A program made the position numbers and the translations under genes. Shown here in pieces: positions 53,461 through 62,484 of a DNA stretch of 64,000 nucleotides (position 1 is the stretch's first letter; each line of letters begins with the position of its first letter). Under the pieces are notes generated by a model. That model searched no databases. It was not told the origin of the DNA and saw nothing but the letters and a program-made list of their open reading frames with translations. Where the stretch lies: NCBI GenBank assembly GCA_964519805.1, contig CAZFKN010000002.1, positions 6,566 to 70,565 of the forward strand. The letters run 5' to 3'. The DNA is from DASQPE01 sp964519805. Lineage in GTDB: Bacteria > Gemmatimonadota > Gemmatimonadetes > Gemmatimonadales > GWC2-71-9.

Positions 53461-55512
53461 ATGAAGGCATATGGCTCGAACGCCATCCGGAACGTGGCCT
53501 TCGTAGGACATGGCGGGAGCGGCAAGACGTCCCTCGTGGATGCACTGGCCTGGGTCTCCGGCGCCAGCCGGCGACACGGCTCGACAAAGGACGGCACGGC
53601 CCTCACCGACTACTCTCCCGACGAAATCGAACGCAAGCACTCGATCGGCCTCGCCCTCGGCTACGCCGAGTGGCTGGACACCAAGCTCAACCTGATCGAC
53701 ACCCCCGGCTACCTCGACTACTTCGGCGAGGTGGTGACCGGACTCCACGCCGCCGATGCGGCCGTCGTGGTGTTGAGTGGCTCGGCGGGGGTCGAGGTGG
53801 GCACCGAAAAGGCCTACGAGACGTGCGACCACCTCCATCTGCCGCGGATCCTGTTCGTCTCGGCGATGGATAAGGAGCACGCGGATTTCGAGCGCGTGTT
53901 CCAGGACGTCAAGGCGCATCTGACGCCCAAAGTCGTCCCGGTGGAGATCCCGATCGGCGACGGTCACGATTTCCACGGCATCATCAACCTGTTCTCCGGC
54001 CATTGCCACTTTTACAAGCGCGGGACGAAAACGGGAGAGTACGACGTCGTCCCCATCCCACCGGAGTACCAGGACCGTTTCCGCGAATACACCGAGCATC
54101 TCACCGAGACCGTCGCCGCGACCGACGACACGCTCATCGAGCGGTATCTCGGCGGCGAGGAGATCGCGCGGGACGAAGTGATCCGCGCCATGAAACGGGG
54201 GATGGCCGAGGGCGCGATCGTGCCGCTGTTCTGCGGCAGCTCCGACCTCACTTACGGCATGCGGGCATTGCTCAAGAAGATGGTGGAGCTCTTCCCGTCG
54301 CCCGCGGAGGTGACCGCGCCGGCCGATGCGCCGCTGGTCGGGCGCGTCTTCAAGACCGTCTCCGAGCCCCACGTCGGCGACGTGACCTTCTTCCGCCTCT
54401 ATCGGGGCGAAGTCAAAAACGGCGACGAGGTCTGGAACGCGGAGCACGAGACGTCCGAAAAGCTGCACCACCTCTCGATCCAGCAGGGCAAGGAGCGGGT
54501 GGAAGTCGAGCGTCTGGCAGCCGGCGACATCGGGTCCGTAGCCAAACTCAAGGACACGCACACCGGCGACACGTTCTGTCTCCGCGAACGTCCCGTCCGG
54601 CTCCCCCCGATCCCGTTCCCCGAGTCCGTGGCCACGTCGGCGGTCATCGTGAAACAGCGGGGTGAAGAGGACAAGCTCGCGGCCGGGCTCCACAAGCTCC
54701 ACGAGGAAGACCCCACCTTCCACTTCGAGTACAGCTCCGAGCTGGGCCAGACGCTCATCCACGGCATGGGCGAGCGTCACTTCGAGACCATCCTCGGGCG
54801 GCTCCTCCGCAAGTTCGGGGTCCATGCGGAGCTGATCCGGCCGCGGGTCGCCTACCGCGAGACGATCAAGGGGAAGGCGGAGGGCCAGGGCAAACACAAG
54901 AAGCAGACGGGCGGCCGCGGCCAGTATGGCGACTGCTGGGTCCGGCTCGCCCCGCTCCCTCGAGGTGGTGGCTATGAATTCGTCGACGCCATCGTCGGCG
55001 GCGTGATCCCGAACAAGTACATCCCTGCGGTGGATCGGGGGGTTCAGGAAGCGGCGGCGCGCGGCATCGTCGCGGGTTACCCGTGCGTGGACTTCAAGGC
55101 CGAGTGCTACGACGGCTCATACCACGACGTCGACTCCAACGAAATGTCGTTCAAGATGGCCGGCATTCTTGCCTTCCGAAACGTGGCTCCGAAGTGCAGG
55201 CCGATCCTGCTCGAGCCGCTCCTGGACGTCGAGGTCTGGGCGCCGGAGGACGTGCTGGGCGACGTGATGGGTGACCTGTCGGCGCGGCGGGGCCAGATCC
55301 TGGGGACGGAGCAGGATGGACGGCTGACGAAGGTCCGCGCCATCGCGCCCGAAGCGGAGATGTACAAGTACTCCACGACGCTCCACTCGATCACCCATGG
55401 CCGCGGGACCCATCGGCAACGCTTTCGTGGCTACGCCGAGGCCCCACCCGACGTCGCGGCCAAGGTCGCCGCGGAAAACGAGAAGGACCGGGAGCACGCG
55501 GCGGCGAGCTGA
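53461..55512 (+). CDS. elongation factor G-like GTPase (EF-G2 type)
   Basis: 683 aa from the ATG at 53461, with GGGAGGTGG before it (a GTG-like start at 53452 is inferior). Domain layout of EF-G: G domain with P-loop GHGGSGKTS and DTPGYLDYF; G4 reads VSAMDKEHAD instead of NKxD, so guanine specificity determinants are altered; domains II-V are complete through HEFGVHAELI-like and HRQRFRGYAE. Such EF-G-like proteins (FusA2/EF-G2) occur beside a true EF-G; their role is unclear. No ribosomal protein genes adjoin, supporting that this is not the housekeeping fusA. Confidence 0.9.
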   Translation: MKAYGSNAIRNVAFVGHGGSGKTSLVDALAWVSGASRRHGSTKDGTALTDYSPDEIERKHSIGLALGYAEWLDTKLNLIDTPGYLDYFGEVVTGLHAADAAVVVLSGSAGVEVGTEKAYETCDHLHLPRILFVSAMDKEHADFERVFQDVKAHLTPKVVPVEIPIGDGHDFHGIINLFSGHCHFYKRGTKTGEYDVVPIPPEYQDRFREYTEHLTETVAATDDTLIERYLGGEEIARDEVIRAMKRGMAEGAIVPLFCGSSDLTYGMRALLKKMVELFPSPAEVTAPADAPLVGRVFKTVSEPHVGDVTFFRLYRGEVKNGDEVWNAEHETSEKLHHLSIQQGKERVEVERLAAGDIGSVAKLKDTHTGDTFCLRERPVRLPPIPFPESVATSAVIVKQRGEEDKLAAGLHKLHEEDPTFHFEYSSELGQTLIHGMGERHFETILGRLLRKFGVHAELIRPRVAYRETIKGKAEGQGKHKKQTGGRGQYGDCWVRLAPLPRGGGYEFVDAIVGGVIPNKYIPAVDRGVQEAAARGIVAGYPCVDFKAECYDGSYHDVDSNEMSFKMAGILAFRNVAPKCRPILLEPLLDVEVWAPEDVLGDVMGDLSARRGQILGTEQDGRLTKVRAIAPEAEMYKYSTTLHSITHGRGTHRQRFRGYAEAPPDVAAKVAAENEKDREHAAAS

Positions 55513-55527
55513 CGCCGTCGCGCGCCG

Positions 55528-55950
55528 GTGGGCGTGACGTACCGGCTCCTCGCCGACGGTCTCGTTCTCGTCCACTTCGGGTTCGTGCTGTTCGTGGTGC
55601 TGGGCGGCCTGCTTGTGCTTCGCTGGCCGCCGCTCGGGTGGGTGCATCTGCCTGCGGCGGCGTGGGGCGTCTGGATCGAGCTGAGCGGTGGGATCTGTCC
55701 GCTCACACCGCTCGAGCAGGCGCTGCGGCGGCGCGCGGGTGGCCCGGTGTACACCGGAGACTTCGTCGGTCAGTACATCCTGCCGGTTCTTTACCCTCAC
55801 GGTCTGACCCGAGAGATCCAACTCGTACTTGGCGCGCTGGTGGTGGGCGTGAATGTGATCGTTTACTGGTGGGTGTGGCGGCGTCAGCCGAGCTCCTCCC
55901 ACTCACGCTCGAAGCGCACGATGAGCGGATCGGCCCCCAGCGATCGATAG
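55528..55950 (+). CDS. DUF2784 membrane protein
   Basis: 140 aa, GTG start. Four TM segments; family motifs LVHFGFVLFVVLGGLLVLRWP, VWIELSGGICPLTPLEQALR and YILPVLYPHGLTREIQ. Unknown function. The last 67 nt overlap the convergent TPR gene, giving a Ser/Arg-rich tail that may not be important. Confidence 0.88.
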   Translation: MGVTYRLLADGLVLVHFGFVLFVVLGGLLVLRWPPLGWVHLPAAAWGVWIELSGGICPLTPLEQALRRRAGGPVYTGDFVGQYILPVLYPHGLTREIQLVLGALVVGVNVIVYWWVWRRQPSSSHSRSKRTMSGSAPSDR

Positions 55951-56879
55951 CTCGCCAGGACCTGGTTGCGGTGCTCCTCGGCCGCAGGGTTACCGCTCGC
56001 CCGAAGTGCGAGGGCCAGCACCGCGGCGCTGTCGGCCTGAAGGACCGCGGCACCGTGCTGTGCCGCGATCGTGCCGGCGGCCTCGGCCTCGCGAATCGCT
56101 CCGTCGAAATCGCGGCGCTTGAGCGCGGCACGGGCGCCGATGCGCCGCGCTTCCGCGATGCCGAGGGCGTCGTCCGCCGATTGGGCCAGGCGGATCGCAT
56201 GCGCCACCTCCCGCTCCGCCAAGCCGAGCTCCCCGGCATCCACGTGGACTTCGGCCCGCCCGGTCACGGTGAGCGCCAGCAGCGCGCTCTCGCCCACCAG
56301 CTCGGCGTGCCGCACCGCCTCGGCCGACGCGTCCTCGGCCTCGGCCAGCTCGGCCATGCCGCGGAACGCGAGCCCGAGGTTGTGGTACGTTTCCGCCGCG
56401 CCGCGCCGGTCGCCCAGCCGCTGATAGGATAGCAGGGCGCCGCGGAAGAGACTGAGCGCGTCGTTGGCCCGCCCGCGAATATGACTCAGCGACGCGAGGT
56501 TGTTGCTGGCGCGGGCCACGAGCAGGGAGTCCCCCAGCTCCCGAGCGAGCGACAGCGCCCCACGGAACGCCTCCTCGGCGTCGCCCAGACGGCCCTGCTC
56601 GAAGCCGATCACGCCAAGCAGGTTGAGCGCCCGCATCCGACCGTCGCGGTCACCCCGGCTGCGGAAGCCGGCGAGCGCTGCCTCAGCCAGCGAGCGGGCC
56701 GTGTCGAGCTCGCCGACGCGGGTCGCAGCCGTAGCAGCCAGGAGCAGCAGCTCGGGCCGCCGACGGACGGACGGCCCATCGAGCTCCCGGAACGTCCGGA
56801 GCGCGTCCGCAAAGCGGCCCGCGGCGACCAGGTCGCGGAGGACCTGGGCTGCGTCACCGGCGGGAGGCGTGGGCGTCAT
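55884..56879 (-). CDS. TPR-repeat protein
   Basis: 331 aa. Six or more tetratricopeptide-like repeats, e.g. ARSLAEAALAGFRSRGDRDGRMRALNLLGVIGFEQGRLGDAEEAFRGAL seen as NLLGVIGFEQG and YHNLGLAFRGMAELAEAEDA. Cytoplasmic, no signal peptide or membrane helix. A scaffold-type protein. It lies 15 nt downstream of the lipoprotein gene and may be in one transcript with the sigma-54 activator. Similar repeats are present in the HD-GYP protein at the window end. Confidence 0.82.
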   Translation of the reverse strand: MTPTPPAGDAAQVLRDLVAAGRFADALRTFRELDGPSVRRRPELLLLAATAATRVGELDTARSLAEAALAGFRSRGDRDGRMRALNLLGVIGFEQGRLGDAEEAFRGALSLARELGDSLLVARASNNLASLSHIRGRANDALSLFRGALLSYQRLGDRRGAAETYHNLGLAFRGMAELAEAEDASAEAVRHAELVGESALLALTVTGRAEVHVDAGELGLAEREVAHAIRLAQSADDALGIAEARRIGARAALKRRDFDGAIREAEAAGTIAAQHGAAVLQADSAAVLALALRASGNPAAEEHRNQVLASYRSLGADPLIVRFEREWEELG

Positions 56880-56894
56880 TGAAGCGTCACTCCC

Positions 56895-57476
56895 TCAATA
56901 CGCCAACGCGTAGCGGCTGAACCCGAGGAGGTTGCCTGCGACCTCCTTCTGGTCCTTGAGCACCGCCGAGCCGATCTGCACGAACGGCGCGGCGTCGGCT
57001 TCCTGGCGCCAGATCGCGATCTTCGCCTCGATCGCCGAGTCCACCCCTTCCGCCTCCGCGTAGTGGATGCGGAATTGGGCCGGATCGGCCGGGTTGAATC
57101 GCAGGCCCGTCGGCTCGAGGCGGATGAGTACCTGAGTCGGGTCGTCCACCGCCATCGTGATCTGGATGCACTCGGTCGCCCCGAACGGGGTGCCATCAGG
57201 CTTCGAGAGCAGCGTGCTGCTGTCGAGCCTGAGGCGGGCGAACTCCTCGCCCTGGCCCCCCTGGCCGTCGCTGAAGAACAGGCGCCCTTCCGCACCGCTC
57301 CCGTTGCACGCGTTGAACGTCGTGGTCGCGGCGAAGAGCGGCGGCGCGGTAGGCGCGAGGCGCAGGATGTTGAGCTCGCCCGGCATCCGCGACTGCAACG
57401 GCCCCGTCGAGTCGCCGCAGGCCAGCGCAGCCAGCAGCGCGGCGATCTGGATCGGTCCCCTCGTCCTACGCATCAT
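56895..57476 (-). CDS. putative lipoprotein, paralogue of the 61872 lipoprotein
   Basis: 193 aa from the ATG at 57476, preceded by GGGAGATCC. Signal peptide with lipobox LAALACGDSTGP (Cys about residue 20). The mature part contains two Cys (NACNG, TECIQ) and ends with LLGFSRYALAY. The C-terminal end resembles that of the lipoprotein at 61872-62465 (HFSRYAVAY), which indicates two related secreted proteins in this region. No function recognised. Confidence 0.75.
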   Translation of the reverse strand: MMRRTRGPIQIAALLAALACGDSTGPLQSRMPGELNILRLAPTAPPLFAATTTFNACNGSGAEGRLFFSDGQGGQGEEFARLRLDSSTLLSKPDGTPFGATECIQITMAVDDPTQVLIRLEPTGLRFNPADPAQFRIHYAEAEGVDSAIEAKIAIWRQEADAAPFVQIGSAVLKDQKEVAGNLLGFSRYALAY

Positions 57477-57494
57477 GGATCTCCCGCGCACGGG

Positions 57495-58853
57495 TCAAGG
57501 ATCGTCGTCGGTCAACCCGTCCAACAGCCGGTGAAGACGGGGTCGCGAGATGCCGAGCCGGCGCGCAGCCTCACTCTTGTTGCCGCCGGTGAGCCGCAGC
57601 ATGCGGGCGGCGGCGGCCCGGGTCAGCGTCGCCAGGTCGACCGGAAACGGCAGGCCGTCGCTTGCGGTCGCGCGCTCCGCCGATGGCTGGAGCTCTTCGA
57701 GCAGGAGCGAGCCGGGCGGCGACAGCACCAGCGCACGCTCGATCGCATTGCGGAGCTCGCGCACGTTGCCGGGCCATCCGTGTCCCCGGAGGACCGCCCG
57801 CACCTCGGGCGTGAGCGGCGGCACCGGAAGCCCATAGCTCGTCGCGAGACGGGCCAGGAAGGTCTCGGCCAGAAGCTCGGCGTCGCCTTCTCGCTCTCGA
57901 AGCGGCGGCAGCACCAGAGCCACCACGTGCAACCGGTAGTACAGGTCCTCGCGGAACTCTCCCCGTCGCACCGCGGCGGCGAGGTCCACATGGGTGGCGG
58001 CGATCACGCGGACATCCACCTGGCGCGTGGCCTGCCCACCGACGCGTCGGATCTGCCGGCCCTCGAGTGCCCGGAGCAGCTTGGGCTGGAGCTCGAGCGG
58101 CAGGTTGCCGACCTCGTCCAGCAGGAGGGTGCCGCCGTGAGCCATCTCGAAGAGGCCTGGCTTCGCCGCGGTAGCACCGGTGAAGGCGCCGCGTTCGTGG
58201 CCGAACAGCTCGCTTTCGAGCAAGCCGGCGGGGATGGCCGCGCAGTTGATGTCCACGAACGGCGCCGCCGCCCGCGGGCTTGCATAGTGAATGGCCCGGG
58301 CGAGCAGCTCCTTACCGGTGCCGGTCTCGCCGCCGATCAGCACGGTAACGTCGCCGTGCGGGGCCACGCGGGCCGCGAAACCGAGCGTCCGCTGAAGCGC
58401 GGCGCTGCGCCCGAGGATCGTCTCGAATCCCGTCGCCCGGCGCTCATGCTCCGCGAAACGGGCCGCCTCCCGCCGACCGCGTGCCTCCCGCAACTCCCGC
58501 TCGAGCGACCGGCGGAGCAGATCGAGGTCCTCGGGGAGCACGAAGTAGTCGCCGGCCCCTCGTTGCAGCGCGGTCGCGGCGAGGCGGTGATCGGCGGCCG
58601 CTCCCACGACGAATACCGGGGCGCCGCTCTCGCGAAGATCGCCGAGCAGGTCGAGCGCGGGGCCCTCCTCGCCTCCGGCGAGCACCAGGACGACCGCCAC
58701 CCCGGGCGGCGGCGTCTCGGCAGTGGCCGGGGCCCACTCGAGCACATCAGCGCCGAGCTCCGCCGCGACCTGCGTCACGGCGGAGCGAAAGCTGTCCGAC
58801 AGGCGGACCAGGGCGATCCAGACCGGCTCAGTCTTCGGCACCGTCCTCGTCAT
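57495..58853 (-). CDS. sigma-54-dependent transcriptional activator with degenerate receiver
   Basis: 452 aa. N-terminal ~120 residues resemble a receiver but the phospho-acceptor strand is VVLVLAGGEE, lacking the Asp, so it is unlikely to be phosphorylated. Central AAA+ domain: Walker A GGETGTGK (~174-181), GAFTGA (~222-227, contacts sigma-54), Walker B GGTLLLDEVGN, R-finger region. C-terminal Fis-type HTH GGNKSEAARRLGISRPRLHRLL. Overlaps the lipoprotein gene at 58828 by 26 nt. No rpoN-type promoter was identified with certainty nearby. Confidence 0.92.
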   Translation of the reverse strand: MTRTVPKTEPVWIALVRLSDSFRSAVTQVAAELGADVLEWAPATAETPPPGVAVVLVLAGGEEGPALDLLGDLRESGAPVFVVGAAADHRLAATALQRGAGDYFVLPEDLDLLRRSLERELREARGRREAARFAEHERRATGFETILGRSAALQRTLGFAARVAPHGDVTVLIGGETGTGKELLARAIHYASPRAAAPFVDINCAAIPAGLLESELFGHERGAFTGATAAKPGLFEMAHGGTLLLDEVGNLPLELQPKLLRALEGRQIRRVGGQATRQVDVRVIAATHVDLAAAVRRGEFREDLYYRLHVVALVLPPLREREGDAELLAETFLARLATSYGLPVPPLTPEVRAVLRGHGWPGNVRELRNAIERALVLSPPGSLLLEELQPSAERATASDGLPFPVDLATLTRAAAARMLRLTGGNKSEAARRLGISRPRLHRLLDGLTDDDP

Positions 58854-59715
58854 TATCCCGAAAGGCCCGCAGGGATCGCTTGATGTTGTCCTGCACCAGA
58901 CCCTCGTTGGGCTGGCCTTTCGCCGCAGACGCGGGATCGACGAGCGTGCCCCCTGACGTAGCGAACCAACCCGCGACGTCGAAGAAGATCGTCAGATCGG
59001 TTGGACCGCTCTGGGCGACGACCAGCGGCGGCGACAGCTGGACCTTCTGCTTCGCGTCGAGATCGCTGGTGAAGGTGAACGAGGTTCCGTTCCAGGTGCC
59101 CTGGACCCGGATGCTGATGCCCGCGAACCCCGGGTTGGCGGTGAGGAACGCCGCGTCGCCGGTGGAGCCGTTCTCGGGCTTGTGAATCTCGAACTCGACC
59201 TTGTCGAACGTGCCCGCGTCGATGGTCACAGATACGGAATGCTGGGCACCGGAGGTCGTGACCGGGACGTCGACGAGCACTGGCCCGACTTCCAGCTCCT
59301 CACAGTCGTCGTTGCCGTCGATCCCGTTGTCGTCGCCCATGTCATGGCCGTGATCGTCCGCTGTCCCGGTGCTGGCAGCGGCTCCGCCGGAAGTCGCGGT
59401 GGTGCTGGCGCTCACGGGGGTACTGCTATCGTCGCAAGCGCCGTCGTGTCCGACCCGCTCCAGCTCAACCTTCCGCAGTACGACCTGCACGCTGGTAAGC
59501 ACGAGTGTGTTGGTCCCGTCGGTGAACGTCCCTGGCGTGGGCGAGGTGACGTCGAGGGACACGCCTCTCGCACTGATGCCGGCGGCGGATCGCGGCCGAC
59601 TGGCGACGTTCAAGTTCAGTTGCGCTTGGGCGCCGGGCGCGGTGCCGGACCCGCTGCAGGCGGCGACCGCGGCGAGGCCTGAGAGGGCGAGCGCGAGGTA
59701 AGTGTTGGCAGCCAT
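58828..59715 (-). CDS. secreted lipoprotein of unknown function (DUF4382-like)
   Basis: 295 aa from the ATG at 59715. Signal peptide with lipobox AVAAC (MAANTYLALALSGLAAVAAC). Beta-rich mature domain with SVQVVLRKVELERVG and TIDAGTFDKVEFEIHKP, reminiscent of DUF4382-type extracellular domains, and an acidic low-complexity insert (DDHGHDMGDDNGIDGNDDCEE). First gene of the minus operon leading to the sigma-54 activator. Function unknown. Confidence 0.75.
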   Translation of the reverse strand: MAANTYLALALSGLAAVAACSGSGTAPGAQAQLNLNVASRPRSAAGISARGVSLDVTSPTPGTFTDGTNTLVLTSVQVVLRKVELERVGHDGACDDSSTPVSASTTATSGGAAASTGTADDHGHDMGDDNGIDGNDDCEELEVGPVLVDVPVTTSGAQHSVSVTIDAGTFDKVEFEIHKPENGSTGDAAFLTANPGFAGISIRVQGTWNGTSFTFTSDLDAKQKVQLSPPLVVAQSGPTDLTIFFDVAGWFATSGGTLVDPASAAKGQPNEGLVQDNIKRSLRAFRDNDEDGAED

Positions 59716-59922
59716 TGGGGAACTCCGCAGTTGAGGACTTCTCTGCGTCTTCTGGCAAGCAAGCGGAGTACCGTTAGAGGCCCTCAATTCAAGTGATTAT
59801 TTTGCAGAGCGTTACGCGGCTGGGTCGTGGGTCGCCGCGGATGTGGCTGCAATGTGATAATGCAATATGTAATGTTCTGTTCCATCCGCCAGCAGGCCAA
59901 CCGGCCATCCGGAGGAGCTGTC
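59716..59922. other. divergent promoter region of the lipoprotein and SBP genes
   Basis: 207 nt, clearly AT-richer than its surroundings (e.g. GTGATTATTTTGCAGAG, and GATAATGCAATATGTAATG at 59856-59874). GATAAT at 59856-59861 is a possible plus-strand -10 for the SBP gene. A direct repeat of TGCAAT flanks it. No sigma-54 (GG-N10-GC) promoter could be fixed by eye. Confidence 0.4.
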
Positions 59923-61512
59923 GTGACCAACCTCGGAGCACTCCTGGCAGTCGGCCTCGCCCTCGGGCTGGGCGGATGCCGGTTGGGCGACCGCTCGAGC
60001 GGCACCGCCCGCCCCGTCGTGGTTGCGGCCGTCGGAGAGCCGTCGAGCATCCTGCCGCCACTCGCGGTGGAGACGGTGGCTCGCGACATCGGCGATCTCG
60101 TCTATGAGCGGCTAGCCGACCTCGAGCCCGGCAAGCCGCCGATCGACACTGCGGCCTACCGACCGCGGCTGGCCGAGCGGTGGGAGCGACTGGATTCGCT
60201 CACCCTGCGATTCCACCTCGCACCCCGGGCGCGTTGGGCGGACGGCACGCCGGTGACGGCCGAGGATGTTCGCTTCTCGTTCGAGGTGTTCTCCGACTCC
60301 ATTCTCGACGCGGTGGCGCGCCCGGCGTTGGCCGGGCGAGTGCGCGTGACGGTGGAAGACCCGCGGACGCTGCTCGTCCGGTTCCGTGACGCATACCCCG
60401 AGCAGCTCTACGATGCGACCTATCTGGTGCGGGTGCTGCCGCGCCACGTCTGGGAGGGCCTGCCGCGAGGGGCATGGCTCACGGACACGACGACCGCCCG
60501 CCTGGTCGGATCGGGGCCATTCCGGGTGCGCGAATGGAGGCGGGGTCAGTACCTGACTCTCGAAGCCCGAGGCGAGTCGAGCGTCCGGACCATCGTCTGG
60601 CGCTTCACCAGCGATCCCGACGCGGCACTGAACCTCGTGCTCGCGCACGAAGCCGATCTCATGGAGCTCGCGGCCGCGCCACAGGGGATTACCCGCGTGG
60701 CGGCAGACACGGCGCTCCGGCTCGTGCGCTACCCCTCGTCGGCGTATGGCTTTCTCGGCTTCAATCTCGACGAGGCGGGTGATCGGCCTCATCTCATCCT
60801 CGGCGATCGCGCCACTCGGCGGGCGCTTGCCATGGCCGTCGATCGGCCGACGCTGGCACGATCGGCGTTCGACGCCGGCGCGGTCGCGCCCCCTGGCCCC
60901 ATGTCAAGGTTGCTCTGGATCTGGACCGACGACATCCGCACGCTTCCCTTCGACACGGCCGCGTCGGCGCGCGCGCTCGATGCGGCCGGCTGGCGTCGGG
61001 GTGCGGACGGCGTCCGCCGAAAGGGCGCTCGAACGCTGGGCTTCGATATTCTGGTGCCATCGACCAGCAGCGTTCGCCGCCAGCTGGCCCTTGCGCTCCA
61101 GGCGATGCTCGCGGGAGTCGGCGCCAAAGTCACGGTGACGGCGGTCGACTTTCCGGTGTTCCAGGAGCGACTGCAACAGCGGCGCTTCGACGCCTACATC
61201 GGCGCGTGGCTCGACGACCCGAGTCCGCGGGGGCTCACTGATCAATGGACGCGGGCCGGTTGGGGCGCGCTCAACTACGGTCACTACTCGAATCCGGCCT
61301 TCGACACGCTGTTCGCCCGCGCCGGCCGACTTCCCGATCCGGCGGCGGCGCGCACGGCCTATCGTGAAGCAATGGACACCCTGAATGCGGACGCCCCGGC
61401 GGTCTTCCTCTATACGCCCACCAACGCGGCCGCTGTCAGCGGGCGGCTCAGCGGCGTCGAGATCGACCCATACTCGTGGCTGAGCACGCTGCCGAAGTGG
61501 CGGGTCCGCTAG
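59923..61512 (+). CDS. peptide/nickel-type ABC transporter substrate-binding protein (SBP family 5)
   Basis: 529 aa from a GTG after GGAGGAG. Lipoprotein signal peptide (LGALLAVGLALGLGGC). Family 5 features: WADGTPVTAEDVRFSFEVFSD, LVGSGPFRVREWRRGQYLTLEA, GFLGFNLDEAGD and ATRRALAMAVDRPTLA. Binds oligopeptides or similar ligands outside the cell. No permease or ATPase genes adjoin, so it may be an orphan or work with a distant transporter. Confidence 0.9.
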   Translation: MTNLGALLAVGLALGLGGCRLGDRSSGTARPVVVAAVGEPSSILPPLAVETVARDIGDLVYERLADLEPGKPPIDTAAYRPRLAERWERLDSLTLRFHLAPRARWADGTPVTAEDVRFSFEVFSDSILDAVARPALAGRVRVTVEDPRTLLVRFRDAYPEQLYDATYLVRVLPRHVWEGLPRGAWLTDTTTARLVGSGPFRVREWRRGQYLTLEARGESSVRTIVWRFTSDPDAALNLVLAHEADLMELAAAPQGITRVAADTALRLVRYPSSAYGFLGFNLDEAGDRPHLILGDRATRRALAMAVDRPTLARSAFDAGAVAPPGPMSRLLWIWTDDIRTLPFDTAASARALDAAGWRRGADGVRRKGARTLGFDILVPSTSSVRRQLALALQAMLAGVGAKVTVTAVDFPVFQERLQQRRFDAYIGAWLDDPSPRGLTDQWTRAGWGALNYGHYSNPAFDTLFARAGRLPDPAAARTAYREAMDTLNADAPAVFLYTPTNAAAVSGRLSGVEIDPYSWLSTLPKWRVR

Positions 61513-61871
61513 CGCCTGAGGGCCCACGGCGGCGGGATCTGTGGCCGGGCTGCTGTGGCGTGGGCTCCCGCGCCCCGGCGTGCCGGGACTCGCAGGGCGA
61601 CGTCAGAATCTGGTGACTCGAAAACTGACGTCGACGAGCAGCGCGCCGAATCCCGACTTCCACTCCCTCAGATATTGACGCTGCCGACTTCCTGACCAGT
61701 GTCGAGTCTTCTGACATGCGGGCCTGAAAGAGGCACCGCCCTTGCTCCCACCATCCCCACTCAATGTCCCGCGTACCGGCGCCCCAGGGTCTCGTCACCT
61801 CACGGGCGACCGGCGGCCGCGCAGCGGCCGCGGTATCGTCGCATGGCCAGTCACTGTCAGGGGGGAATACG
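61513..61871. other. intergenic region with a 9-bp inverted repeat
   Basis: 359 nt. CGACGTCAG (61598-61606) and CTGACGTCG (61625-61633) are perfect reverse complements separated by 18 nt, either an operator or a weak terminator. A small GC hairpin (CCCGGC-GT-GCCGGG, 61574-61587) lies just before. An in-frame start at 61764 is rejected in favour of 61872. No other feature recognised. Confidence 0.5.
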
Positions 61872-62465
61872 ATGCGCTCGTGGACCCGTCCGCTCGTCTC
61901 GATGCTTCTCGTCGCCGCCCTCCTGCTGGTTGGCGCGAGCTGCGCCAACGACGAATCGCTCACCGGCCCGTCGTCCCCGCAGGCCTCGGCCGCGGTGACG
62001 CCGGCGCCGACTCCGAAGCCGGAACCGCTGCTCGATCCGGTGGTTCAGATCGGGAATCCGGTGCTCCAACCGGTGCTGAGCACGATCGAGCTGCTCACGT
62101 GCTCCATGCAGCCCTATGCCCAGACGACCGCGGTCATCGGCCCGGCCGGTGGTCAAGTCGTTGTGGGTGCGCAGCGGCTGGCGATCCCCGCCGGAGCGCT
62201 CTCGGCGCCGACTCGGATCACAGCCGAGCAGGTCTCGGGCACGGTCAACTCGGTCCGGTTCTCGCCCGAGGGGCTCAAGTTCGCGAAGCCCGCGACGCTC
62301 ACCATGAGCTACGGGAACTGTTTGCTGACGCCGGTCCCCAAGCGGGTGGTCTATACCGACGAGCAGCTCAAGATCCTCGACGTGATCACGTCCCTCGACC
62401 TGCGCCTGACCCGCACCGTCACGGGCTTCATCAACCACTTCTCCCGGTACGCCGTTGCGTACTGA
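61872..62465 (+). CDS. lipoprotein with ZU5-like domain
   Basis: 197 aa from the ATG at 61872 (after AGGGGGGAATACG). Signal peptide with lipobox LLVGASC. Pro-rich linker (TPAPTPKPEP), then a domain with AVIGPAGGQVVVGAQRLAIPAGALSAPTRITAEQ, the GG-x-L..IPAGAL pattern of ZU5-like extracellular domains. Ends GFINHFSRYAVAY, matching the end of the lipoprotein at 56895-57476. Likely surface or periplasmic, no known role. Confidence 0.75.
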   Translation: MRSWTRPLVSMLLVAALLLVGASCANDESLTGPSSPQASAAVTPAPTPKPEPLLDPVVQIGNPVLQPVLSTIELLTCSMQPYAQTTAVIGPAGGQVVVGAQRLAIPAGALSAPTRITAEQVSGTVNSVRFSPEGLKFAKPATLTMSYGNCLLTPVPKRVVYTDEQLKILDVITSLDLRLTRTVTGFINHFSRYAVAY

Positions 62466-62484
62466 CCGGACCGGGCTCACCGTA

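Noticed and set aside
57063..58883. 606-codon plus-strand open frame
   Set aside because: Antisense to the sigma-54 activator and lipoprotein; Arg/Glu-rich shadow.
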